52,687 bases of DNA from Gammaproteobacteria bacterium (GTDB lineage: Bacteria; Pseudomonadota; Gammaproteobacteria; Acidiferrobacterales; Sulfurifustaceae), in NCBI GenBank assembly GCA_004298065.1, contig SCRL01000053.1, forward strand, positions 1 to 52,687, read 5' to 3'. The notes below the pieces were generated by a model. That model was not told the DNA's origin. It saw only the letters and a list, made by a program, of their open reading frames with translations, and made no database searches. Shown in pieces: positions 19,851-27,618 of the stretch. Within the stretch, counting starts at the first letter, position 1; each line of letters opens with the position of its first letter. Both the position numbers and the translations under genes were made by a program.

Positions 19851-21074
19851 ATGAACGCCGTCCTTCCCGGCCAGACCGCGCGGGTACTCTCGGGCATGCG
19901 CCCGACGGGCCGGCTGCACCTCGGCCATTACCACGGCGTGCTCAAGAACTGGCTCAAGCTCCAGAACGAGTACGAGTGCTTTTTCTTCGTCGCCGATTGG
20001 CATGCCCTCACCACCCACTACGACGAGTCGCAGGTGTTGCAGGAGCACGTGTGGGACATGGTCACCGACTGGCTCGCCGCCGGCGTCGATCCGAATAACG
20101 CGACGCTGTTTTTGCAGTCGCGCGTGCCGGCGCACGCCGAGCTGCACGTGCTGCTGTCGATGATCACGCCGCTGTCCTGGCTTGAGCGCGTGCCGTCGTA
20201 CAAGGACCAGCAGGCGCAGATGAAGGAGCGCGACCTCTCGACCTACGGTTTCCTCGGTTACCCGCTGCTGCAGGGGGCCGATATCCTTATATATCGCGCG
20301 GGCCTGGTGCCGGTGGGCGAGGACCAGGTGGCGCACGTGGAGCTGACGCGCGAGGTGGCGCGGCGCTTCAACCATCTCTACGGGCGCGAGCCGGGTTACG
20401 AGGCCTTGGCCGAGGAAGCCATCGGCAAGCTCGGTAAGAAAAACAGCAAGCTTTACCGCGAGTTGCGCGAGGCGCATCTCGAACGGGGCGACAAGGAGGC
20501 GCTGGCCCGCGCCCAAGCCCTGCTCGAGCGCCAGAAAAACATGACCCTCGGCGACCGTGAGCGGCTGTTCGGCTATCTCGAAGGCGGCGGCCGCATCATC
20601 CTGCCCCAGCCCGAAGCGCTGCTCACGCCTTCGCCGAAGATGCCCGGGCTCGACGGGCGCAAGATGTCCAAGTCGTACAACAACACCATCAGCTTGCGCG
20701 AGGACCCGCTCGAAATCGAGAAGAAGCTCAAGACCATGCCCACGGACCCGGCGCGCGTGCGCCGCAGCGACCCGGGGAATCCCGAGAAGTGCCCGGTGTG
20801 GGAGTTCCACAAGGTGTACACGGACGACAAGACCCGCCAGTGGGTGGACCAGGGTTGCCGCTCGGCCGGCATCGGCTGCCTCGAATGCAAGAGGCCGGTG
20901 ATCGAGGCGGTGTTGGCGGAACTGAAGCCGATCCAGGAGCGCGCCGCCGAGCTGGGGCGCGATCCCCTCACGGTCCGCAACATCATCGAGGACGGCTGCA
21001 AGCGCGCCCGCGACGTGGCCGAGGAGACCCTGGCGGAGGTGCGCACGGCCATGGGTTTAGGGTATAGTTCGTAG
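19851..21074 (+). CDS. trpS: Tryptophanyl-tRNA synthetase
   Basis: TrpRS charges tRNA-Trp with tryptophan. The class I motifs are present: a HIGH-like 'TGRLHLGHYHG' at residues 19-29 and 'KMSKS' near residue 271. At 407 residues it is about 75 longer than E. coli TrpRS (334). The extra sequence lies between the 'VGEDQVAHVELTREVARRFN' motif and KMSKS and is charged and helical in character. Long TrpRS forms of this kind are known in some proteobacteria. It sits between the M50 protease and scpA, with only a five-base gap to scpA. Confidence 0.95.
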   Translation: MNAVLPGQTARVLSGMRPTGRLHLGHYHGVLKNWLKLQNEYECFFFVADWHALTTHYDESQVLQEHVWDMVTDWLAAGVDPNNATLFLQSRVPAHAELHVLLSMITPLSWLERVPSYKDQQAQMKERDLSTYGFLGYPLLQGADILIYRAGLVPVGEDQVAHVELTREVARRFNHLYGREPGYEALAEEAIGKLGKKNSKLYRELREAHLERGDKEALARAQALLERQKNMTLGDRERLFGYLEGGGRIILPQPEALLTPSPKMPGLDGRKMSKSYNNTISLREDPLEIEKKLKTMPTDPARVRRSDPGNPEKCPVWEFHKVYTDDKTRQWVDQGCRSAGIGCLECKRPVIEAVLAELKPIQERAAELGRDPLTVRNIIEDGCKRARDVAEETLAEVRTAMGLGYSS

Positions 21075-21079
21075 GCGAA

Positions 21080-21859
21080 ATGACTGACATCCCTGCACCG
21101 GTCGCCGTCGTACGCGGTCAGGCGATCACCGAGCTGCCCCAAGACCTCTACATCCCGCCGGAGGCGCTCGAAGTCTTCCTTGAAACCTTCACCGGTCCGC
21201 TCGACCTGCTGTTGTATCTCATCCGCAAGCAGAACCTCGACATCCTCGATATCCCGATCGCCGAGATCACGCGCCAGTACATCGGCTACATCGAGCTGAT
21301 GCAGGAGATGCGCTTCGAGCTCGCGGCCGAGTACCTGCTGATGGCGGCGATGCTGGCCGAGATCAAGTCGCGCATGCTGCTGCCGCGCCCGGCCGAAGAG
21401 GAGGGCACGGAAGAGGATCCGCGCGCCGAGCTGGTGCGTCGGCTGCAGGAATACGAGCGCTACCGTGCGGCGGCCGAGTCCATGGACCAGTTGCCGCGCG
21501 TCGGGCGCGAAGTGCATCTGGTGGTGATCGAGGGCGGACACACCAAGGTCACGCGCCCGCCGGTGAACGTGTCGATGTTCGAGCTGCTCGATGCCTTCCG
21601 CGAGGTCATCAAGCGCGCCGAGCTGTACAAGCACCACCACATCCTGCGCGAGCCGTTGTCGGTGCGCGAGCGCATGACGCAGGTTCTCGGTAGAATCAAC
21701 GCCGAGAGCTTCGTCAATTTCGAGGCCTTGTTCGATTTAACCGAGGGACGCATGGGGCTGGTCGTGACCTTCCTGGCCGTGCTGGAGCTGCTCAAGGAGT
21801 CGCTGCTCGTGATCGTGCAGCAGGAACCGTTCGCCCCCATCCACGTGAAGGCCGCCTGA
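21080..21859 (+). CDS. scpA: Segregation and condensation protein ScpA
   Basis: ScpA is the kleisin that bridges SMC heads together with ScpB. The 259-residue protein begins its conserved part with 'FTGPLDLLLYLIRKQNLDI' and 'IAEITRQYIGYIE' in the N-terminal helical domain. It ends with the winged-helix 'RMGLVVTFLAVLELLKESLL'. The stop overlaps the scpB start by one base (TGATG). Its partner smc is encoded in the same window, about 15 kb upstream. Confidence 0.95.
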   Translation: MTDIPAPVAVVRGQAITELPQDLYIPPEALEVFLETFTGPLDLLLYLIRKQNLDILDIPIAEITRQYIGYIELMQEMRFELAAEYLLMAAMLAEIKSRMLLPRPAEEEGTEEDPRAELVRRLQEYERYRAAAESMDQLPRVGREVHLVVIEGGHTKVTRPPVNVSMFELLDAFREVIKRAELYKHHHILREPLSVRERMTQVLGRINAESFVNFEALFDLTEGRMGLVVTFLAVLELLKESLLVIVQQEPFAPIHVKAA

Positions 21860-22581
21860 TGAGCGAGATCAATCCCGAACTGAAGAACATCGTCGAGGCG
21901 GCGCTGCTGGTCGCGGGCCAGCCGCTGACCGTCGACAAGATGCAGGCGATGTTTCCCGAGGGCTCGCAGCCGGCGCGCGAGGATATCCGCGCGGTGCTCG
22001 ATGCCCTCGCCGAAGAGTACGCCGCGCGCGGCGTGGAACTGCGCGAAATCGGCAAGGGCTGGCGCATCCAGACGCGTGAGAAATACGCCGAATATGTCGC
22101 GCGCCTGCTGGAGGAGCGCCCGCCGCGCTACTCGCGCGCGCTGCTCGAAACCCTCGCCATCATCGCTTACCGCCAACCGGTCACGCGCGGCGAGATCGAG
22201 CACATCCGCGGCGTGTCCGTGAGCACCGACATCATCCGCACGCTCACCGAGCGCGGCTGGATCAAGGAAGTGGGCCGGCGCGACGTGCCCGGCCGCCCGG
22301 CGCTGCTCGGCACCACGCGCGAGTTCCTGGAACACTTCAATCTCAAATCCCTCGAGGACCTGCCGCCGCTCGCGGAGCTGCGCAGCCTCGATGAAATCGG
22401 CGCCGAGCTGAATGCCAGGGTGAGTGACACCGACACCGGCGAGGTGTCGGCCGGCCCGATGGCCGCGGATCGCCCGGAAACAGGCGCCGACCAGGCAGTT
22501 TCCGAAGATGCGGTGCCTCCCGACAGCGAGGTAGCTGAACCCGCCCCTGTTTTTGCCCATTCCCACGATTCACGTGGTTGA
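21859..22581 (+). CDS. scpB: Segregation and condensation protein ScpB
   Basis: A 240-residue ScpB, which dimerises and binds ScpA in the SMC complex. The tandem winged-helix core includes 'LKNIVEAALLVAGQPLTVDK' and the signature 'LLETLAIIAYRQPVTRGEIE', followed by 'GRPALLGTTREFLEHFNL'. The last 45 or so residues are acidic and variable. It overlaps scpA by one base and rluB by up to 29 bases, so the three are likely translated together. Confidence 0.95.
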   Translation: MSEINPELKNIVEAALLVAGQPLTVDKMQAMFPEGSQPAREDIRAVLDALAEEYAARGVELREIGKGWRIQTREKYAEYVARLLEERPPRYSRALLETLAIIAYRQPVTRGEIEHIRGVSVSTDIIRTLTERGWIKEVGRRDVPGRPALLGTTREFLEHFNLKSLEDLPPLAELRSLDEIGAELNARVSDTDTGEVSAGPMAADRPETGADQAVSEDAVPPDSEVAEPAPVFAHSHDSRG

Positions 22582-23449
22582 ACGCCAGCCCCCGGCGCGT
22601 CCGGGGAGCCCCCTTGTTGGTGAGAAACTCCAGAAAGTCCTGGCGCGCGCAGGCATCGCCTCACGGCGCCAGATCGAGCGCTTCATCGAGGAAGGCCGCA
22701 TCACCGTGGACGGCAAGCCCGCGACGTTGGGGTTGCGCGTAACGCCCGCGAGCCGCATCGCGCTCGATGGCCGGTCGGTGCGTCTGCTCGACGAGAAGCC
22801 CAAGGCGCGTGTGCTCGTATACCACAAGCCCGCGGGCGAGGTGTGCACCCGCTCCGATCCCCAGGGCCGGCCGACGGTGTTCGACAAGCTGCCGGTGCTG
22901 CGCGGCGCGCGCTGGATCGTCATCGGCCGCCTCGACTTCAATACTTCCGGGCTGCTGCTGTTCACCACCGACGGCGAGCTTGCCAACCGGCTGATGCATC
23001 CGTCGCGCGAGATCGAGCGCGAATACGCCGTGCGTGTGCTCGGCACCGTGAGTGACGAAATGTTATCGCGTCTGCGCGAGGGCGTGATGCTCGAGGACGG
23101 CCCGGCGCATTTCGAGGACATCGTCGACGCCGGCGGCGAGGGCGCGAACCGCTGGTACCACGTCGTGCTCAAGGAAGGCCGCAACCGCGAGGTGCGGCGC
23201 ATGTGGGAGACGGTCGGCGCGACGGTGTCGCGCCTCATCCGCGTGCGCTACGGCAACGCCACGCTCGCGCGCCACATCCGTCCGGGGCATTTCGAAGACA
23301 TGGACGCGGAGACGCTGACCGCGCTCTACGAGCTTGCCGGTTTGCGCGCACCCGAACGTGAGAAACCGGCACGACCCTCCGCGCGCGGTCGCGGCGCGCC
23401 ACGCTCGGCGCCGACGCAACGCGCGCATCCACGCACGCGCCGTCGTTGA
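22553..23449 (+). CDS. rluB: 23S rRNA pseudouridine-2605 synthase RluB
   Basis: RluB converts U2605 of 23S rRNA to pseudouridine. An S4-like RNA-binding domain opens with 'EKLQKVLARAGIASRRQIE', and the catalytic motif 'GRLDFNTSGLLLFTTDGEL' contains the catalytic aspartate. The C-terminal tail is basic (many Arg/Pro/Ala), as in other long RluB proteins. Start choice is uncertain: TTG 22553 (given) or GTG 22574, both overlapping scpB and without a clear ribosome site. The domain needs only the part from 'GEKLQKV'. This gene ends the scpA-scpB-rluB run. Confidence 0.92.
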   Translation: MPIPTIHVVERQPPARPGSPLVGEKLQKVLARAGIASRRQIERFIEEGRITVDGKPATLGLRVTPASRIALDGRSVRLLDEKPKARVLVYHKPAGEVCTRSDPQGRPTVFDKLPVLRGARWIVIGRLDFNTSGLLLFTTDGELANRLMHPSREIEREYAVRVLGTVSDEMLSRLREGVMLEDGPAHFEDIVDAGGEGANRWYHVVLKEGRNREVRRMWETVGATVSRLIRVRYGNATLARHIRPGHFEDMDAETLTALYELAGLRAPEREKPARPSARGRGAPRSAPTQRAHPRTRRR

Positions 23450-23475
23450 CGTTACCGCGCGCATAACGTTCATCC

Positions 23476-23500
23476 GATCATGCCCCTTGCGGGGGTGATC
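23476..23500 (+). terminator. Hairpin downstream of rluB
   Basis: GATCATGCCCC / GGGGGTGATC form a stem with a TTGC tip. No clear T-run follows, so terminator function is tentative. The rest of the 276-base gap before chrB shows no gene. Confidence 0.4.
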
Positions 23501-23688
23501 TGCCTTCGTTCAAGAACGATCGTGCCGGGCCGGTGGCGCGGTTCGCAAGATGCCATATAAATCCTCTCCGGAACGCGCGATCCCGTTCCGAAAAATCAAT
23601 TTCTGACACTTCCCGACCGCGGCGCCCGGTTTCCGGCGCGTATATCCCGGCGGCCCCGCCGGGCGCACGGCCGCCCGGTTTATGACTA

Positions 23689-23718
23689 TTGTTATATTCA
23701 TAACAACATATGTAGAAT
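23689..23718 (+). promoter_or_regulatory. chrB promoter with palindromic operator
   Basis: A perfect inverted repeat TTGTTAT-ATTC-ATAACAA (23689-23706) sits in an AT-rich island in otherwise GC-rich DNA. TTGTTA (23689-23694) and TAGAAT (23713-23718) make a -35/-10 pair with an 18-base spacer. The palindrome overlaps the -35 and spacer, a good place for repression, most simply by ChrB itself. The -10 ends seven bases before the chrB ATG and no ribosome site is visible, so the transcript may be leaderless. Confidence 0.6.
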
Positions 23719-23725
23719 AATTAAC

Positions 23726-24682
23726 ATGAAACAGAACCGGACGCGCGCCTGGCTGTTATTGGTTCTCAGCCTTCCGGCGCGCCAGACAACGGCACGCATG
23801 CGCATCTGGCGCGCGCTACGCGCGGCGGGCGCGGCCGTTCTGCGCGATGGCGTCTACCTATTGCCGGCGATAAAGGGCGCGCGCACCGCCCTGGAAGATC
23901 AGGCGCAAGCGGTGATTACCGCCGGCGGCACGGCGCAGGTATTGCTCCTGGCAAGCCTCGATGCCGCGCAACAGCGGCATTTCGTGGCGCTCTTCGACCG
24001 TGGTGGCGCGTACACCCGCCTGACGGAAGTGCTGAACCGGCTGCGTGCCGGCCTCCAGCCCCGTCGCTTGGCGCAGGCGGTGCGGACATTGCGTCGTCTG
24101 CAACGTGAGTATGAGGCCCTCCGCGCCACGGACTATTTTGCCGGACCGGCCGCGGAACACGCTGGCCAGATGCTGGCGGAAGTCGGGGCGGCGATCGCGG
24201 CCCTGAAATCGCCGGGTGAACCGAGAGCCGAGGGCGGCGCCATTCGCCGGCTGGATACAAGGCAGTATCGCGGCCGGATTTGGGTCACGCGCGAACGCCC
24301 GTGGGTGGACCGGCTGGGGTCGGCCTGGTTCATCCGGCGCTTCATCGACCCGAAGGCGCGATTTCGCTGGCTCAAGGACCCGAAGCGCTGCCCCGCGAAC
24401 GCGCTTGGTTTCGATTTCAACGGCGCCGCATTCACTCACGTCGGCACGCGCGTTACCTTCGAAACGTTGCTCGCGAGTTTCGGGCTGGAACATGACAAGG
24501 GGCTGGCGCGCCTCGGTCAGTTGGTGCATTACCTGGACGTCGGGGGCGTGCCGGTAGCGGACGCACCGGGAATTTCCGCGCTGCTGCAGGGTGCGCGTGA
24601 GCACATCCGGGACGACGATGTGCTGCTGGCCGAAAGCATGAAGATTTTCGACAACCTGTATCGCGTTTATTCGGAGAAATAG
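23726..24682 (+). CDS. chrB: Chromate resistance protein ChrB (full length)
   Basis: ChrB acts with ChrA in chromate resistance and is a chromate-responsive regulator in studied systems. The 318-residue protein has an N-terminal winged-helix-like domain of PaaX type ('RAWLLLVLSLPARQTTARMR' near the start). Its C-terminal ChrB domain begins at 'RIWVTRERPWVDRLGSAWFI' (about residue 188). It is followed 10 bases later by chrA. The promoter carries a palindrome and there is no Shine-Dalgarno sequence, so leaderless translation is possible. The C-terminal domain is related to the stand-alone protein at 29378-29830. Confidence 0.9.
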   Translation: MKQNRTRAWLLLVLSLPARQTTARMRIWRALRAAGAAVLRDGVYLLPAIKGARTALEDQAQAVITAGGTAQVLLLASLDAAQQRHFVALFDRGGAYTRLTEVLNRLRAGLQPRRLAQAVRTLRRLQREYEALRATDYFAGPAAEHAGQMLAEVGAAIAALKSPGEPRAEGGAIRRLDTRQYRGRIWVTRERPWVDRLGSAWFIRRFIDPKARFRWLKDPKRCPANALGFDFNGAAFTHVGTRVTFETLLASFGLEHDKGLARLGQLVHYLDVGGVPVADAPGISALLQGAREHIRDDDVLLAESMKIFDNLYRVYSEK

Positions 24683-24692
24683 GGAGAGCCCC

Positions 24693-26051
24693 ATGTCCGC
24701 ACAGACCACCGCCATTCCTGCCACGCCGCCGGCGCCGGTCGGTTTCTGGGAGGCGTTTCGTTACTGGCTCAAACTCGGCTTCATCAGCTTCGGCGGACCG
24801 GCCGGACAGATTTCGATAATGCACCAGGAGCTGGTGGAGAAACGGCGCTGGATTTCCGAGCACCGTTTCCTGCACGCGCTCAACTACTGCATGGTGCTGC
24901 CGGGCCCGGAGGCGCAGCAGCTCGCGACCTACATCGGCTGGCTGATGCACGGCACCTGGGGCGGCATCGTCGCCGGCGGGCTGTTCGTGTTGCCGTCGCT
25001 TTTTATCCTCATCGCGCTTACCTGGGTATACCTGGCCTTCGGCGATGTGCCGGCGGTCGCCGGCATCCTCTACGGCATCAAGCCGGCAGTGACGGCGATC
25101 GTGGTGTACGCCGCGTATCGTATCGGGTCGCGCGCGCTCAAAAACGCGGTGCTGTGGGCGCTCGCGGCCGCGGCGTTCGTCGCTATTTTCGCCTTCGACG
25201 TGCCGTTTCCCGTCATCGTCGTGGCCGCGGGTGTTATCGGCTACGTCGGTAGCCGTATCGCGCCGGACAAATTCAGGTCCGGTGGCCATCACGGCGAATC
25301 GCACAAAACCTATGGCCCGGCGCTGATAGACGATCACACCCCGCCGCCGGATCACGCGCGTTTCCGCGGGGGGCGTGTGATTGCCTATGCCGCCGTGGGT
25401 CTTGGTATCTGGGCCGGGGCGGAGGGGCTGTTGTACGCACTTTACGGCTGGACCGGGGTGCTCACGCAGATGGGCTGGTTTTTCACCAAGGCGGCGCTCG
25501 TCAGCTTCGGCGGGGCGTATGCGTTGCTGCCCTACGTTTATCAGGGTGGCGTGGAGCAGTACGGATGGCTCACGGCCACGCAGATGATCGACGGGCTCGC
25601 GCTCGGCGAGACCACGCCCGGACCGCTCATCATGGTGGTGACGTTCGTCGGCTTCGTCGGCGGCTGGACCAAGGCAATGTTCGGCCCCGATTCGCTGGCA
25701 CTGGCCGGCATCGCCGGCGCGACGGTAGCGACGTTCTTTACCTTCCTGCCGTCGTTCCTGTTCATCCTGATCGGCGCGCCGGCGGTCGAGCGCACGCGCC
25801 ACGAGATCGGCTTTACCGCGCCGCTCACTGGCATCACTGCGGCGGTGGTGGGCGTGATCCTGAATCTGGCGGCATTCTTCGCGTATCACGTTCTGTGGCC
25901 GCAGGGCTTCGAGGCGCGGTTCGAGTGGTTTTCGGCACTGGTCGGCATCGGTGCATTCGTCGCGCTCTGGCGCTTCAAGGCCGGCATCATCCCGGTGATC
26001 GGCGCCTGCGCTGTGACGGGCCTGTTTTACAGATTGCTCATCGGGGTGTGA
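24693..26051 (+). CDS. chrA: Chromate transporter ChrA, first copy
   Basis: A 452-residue member of the CHR family, which exports chromate across the inner membrane. It shows the two homologous halves of the long form. The first half has 'LGFISFGGPAGQISIMHQE' and 'VLPGPEAQQLATYIGW'; the second has 'ALVSFGGAYALLPYVYQ' and 'LGETTPGPLIMVVTFVG'. About ten hydrophobic segments are separated by a polar central loop rich in His, Lys and Asp (about residues 188-220). GGGAGA precedes the ATG. It follows chrB closely and is followed by a second chrA-like gene. Confidence 0.92.
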   Translation: MSAQTTAIPATPPAPVGFWEAFRYWLKLGFISFGGPAGQISIMHQELVEKRRWISEHRFLHALNYCMVLPGPEAQQLATYIGWLMHGTWGGIVAGGLFVLPSLFILIALTWVYLAFGDVPAVAGILYGIKPAVTAIVVYAAYRIGSRALKNAVLWALAAAAFVAIFAFDVPFPVIVVAAGVIGYVGSRIAPDKFRSGGHHGESHKTYGPALIDDHTPPPDHARFRGGRVIAYAAVGLGIWAGAEGLLYALYGWTGVLTQMGWFFTKAALVSFGGAYALLPYVYQGGVEQYGWLTATQMIDGLALGETTPGPLIMVVTFVGFVGGWTKAMFGPDSLALAGIAGATVATFFTFLPSFLFILIGAPAVERTRHEIGFTAPLTGITAAVVGVILNLAAFFAYHVLWPQGFEARFEWFSALVGIGAFVALWRFKAGIIPVIGACAVTGLFYRLLIGV

Positions 26052-26079
26052 TGTCACACCCAACCACAAGGAGGAGGTT

Positions 26080-27255
26080 ATGATAGACGGATTGTTTGCG
26101 GCACGCTGGCAGGAAGTAGTCCGTGGTTTTCTCAAGATTGGCGCCATGAGTTACGGCGGCCCGGCGATCATGGGGCTCATGCAGACCGAGTTTCAGGAAA
26201 AGCGCGCGTGGTTGTCGAAGGAGCGGTTCCTAGAAGGACTGGCACTGGTGAATATGCTTCCCGGCGCGGGCGCGACCCAGCTTGGTATTTATCTCGGCTA
26301 TGTGCGTGCCGGATGGTGGAGCGGACTTTTGGCCGGGCTCTGTTTCATCGCACCGGCTTTCGTGATCATGCTGGCATTGACGGCAGTGTACGCCGAATAC
26401 GGCGCATTGCCGGTTGCCAAGGATGTTTTCTACGGCCTCGGGCCGGTGGTCGTGGGGATTTTTGCAGTTGCGGTCTATCGCCTCGGACGAAATGCCGTGG
26501 GCGATGCCTGGCAGGGCGGCTTTGCAATTGGCGCCGCGTTGCTCGCCGCTTTTTCCCCGTTCGGTATCGTAGCCACGCTGCTGCTCGCCGGCGCGCTCGG
26601 TGTAGCGCGCTATGCCCATCGTCGCGCCGGTATTCTGGCGGCGATCACGGTGGTTGGGACCGTCGGGCTCGCGCACTGGGCTGGCGGGACACTCGATCCG
26701 GCGGCACTGACGTTGGTGGCGGGTGGTCAGGCCGGGCTGGCCGATATCGCACTCTTTTTCTTTGGTGTTGGGGCGTTCACCTTCGGCGGTGGCCTCAGCA
26801 TGCTGGCTTTCATGCAGGATCAGGTAGTGAATCAGTTGCACTGGCTGACGGACCGCGAGTTTCTCGATGGCCTCGCGCTCGGGCAACTGACCCCGGGCCC
26901 GATACTGATGGTCGCGTCATTCGTGGGTTACAAGCTTGCCGGTGTGACCGGCGCCTTGGTCGCCGCGGTGGCAATCTTCCTGCCATCCTTTGTTCTGATG
27001 CTATCGGTACTGCCGTGGATGGTCAGGATAAAGGAATGGGGCTGGATGAAGGCGGCGCTCAAGGGTATCGGCCCGGCGGTGATCGGGTTGCTGACGGTGG
27101 CACTCGGCGACATGCTGCCGGCCGCCGTGACCGACGTCTTTACCGCGTTGTTGCTGCTCGGCGGTGTAGCAGCACTGCTTATCGGCCGCGCGGGTCCGTT
27201 GCCGCCGATGATGGCCGGGGCCGTCGCCGGCCTGTTTGCCCGGTTTGTTCGTTGA
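26080..27255 (+). CDS. chrA: Chromate transporter ChrA-like, second copy
   Basis: A second long-chain CHR transporter, 391 residues, diverged from the first. Its repeats read 'GAMSYGGPAIMGLMQTEFQ' with 'MLPGAGATQLGIYLGYVRA', and 'GAFTFGGGLSMLAFMQDQV' with 'LGQLTPGPILMVASFVGYK'. The central hydrophilic loop of copy 1 is absent, so the two are not a recent duplication. A very strong ribosome site (AAGGAGGAGG) precedes the ATG. It may extend chromate export or carry a related oxyanion such as sulfate; the sequence does not decide. Confidence 0.9.
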   Translation: MIDGLFAARWQEVVRGFLKIGAMSYGGPAIMGLMQTEFQEKRAWLSKERFLEGLALVNMLPGAGATQLGIYLGYVRAGWWSGLLAGLCFIAPAFVIMLALTAVYAEYGALPVAKDVFYGLGPVVVGIFAVAVYRLGRNAVGDAWQGGFAIGAALLAAFSPFGIVATLLLAGALGVARYAHRRAGILAAITVVGTVGLAHWAGGTLDPAALTLVAGGQAGLADIALFFFGVGAFTFGGGLSMLAFMQDQVVNQLHWLTDREFLDGLALGQLTPGPILMVASFVGYKLAGVTGALVAAVAIFLPSFVLMLSVLPWMVRIKEWGWMKAALKGIGPAVIGLLTVALGDMLPAAVTDVFTALLLLGGVAALLIGRAGPLPPMMAGAVAGLFARFVR

Positions 27256-27273
27256 TTTGCAGGAGGATGCCCG

Positions 27274-27597
27274 GTGAATCGCACAATTACATCTGTCGAA
27301 CTCCAGAAACTGCTGGCACAGCGTCAGGGGCTTGTCGTATTCGATGTGCGTCGCAAGGCGGATTACGATGCCGACGCCCGTAAAATTGCCGGCGCAATGT
27401 GGCTCGATCCGGAGAAGGTCGCACAGTGGAGCACGGCGTTACCGCACGACAAGCAGGTCGTAGTCTATTGCGTACGCGGGGGTTTGGTGAGCGGCAGTGT
27501 GGTGGACCACCTGCAGAGCAAGGGGATTAAGTCGCGTTTCATTGAGGGCGGCTTCGAAGCGTGGAAAGCCGCTGGCGGCGAGACAGTTACGAAGTAG
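27274..27597 (+). CDS. Rhodanese-domain sulfurtransferase
   Basis: A 107-residue single rhodanese domain. 'VVFDVRRKADYDAD' and the catalytic loop 'YCVRGGLVS' with Cys66 are present, followed by 'FIEGGFEAWKAAGG'. Such proteins carry persulfide sulfur between enzymes. It starts with GTG, 19 bases after the second chrA gene, behind AGGAGG. It is probably the last gene of the chr operon. Rhodanese genes next to chrB/chrA occur elsewhere and may handle redox stress from chromate, but its partner here is unknown. Confidence 0.88.
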   Translation: MNRTITSVELQKLLAQRQGLVVFDVRRKADYDADARKIAGAMWLDPEKVAQWSTALPHDKQVVVYCVRGGLVSGSVVDHLQSKGIKSRFIEGGFEAWKAAGGETVTK

Positions 27598-27618
27598 GCG
27601 CCGGCGCAGACCGCCAGT

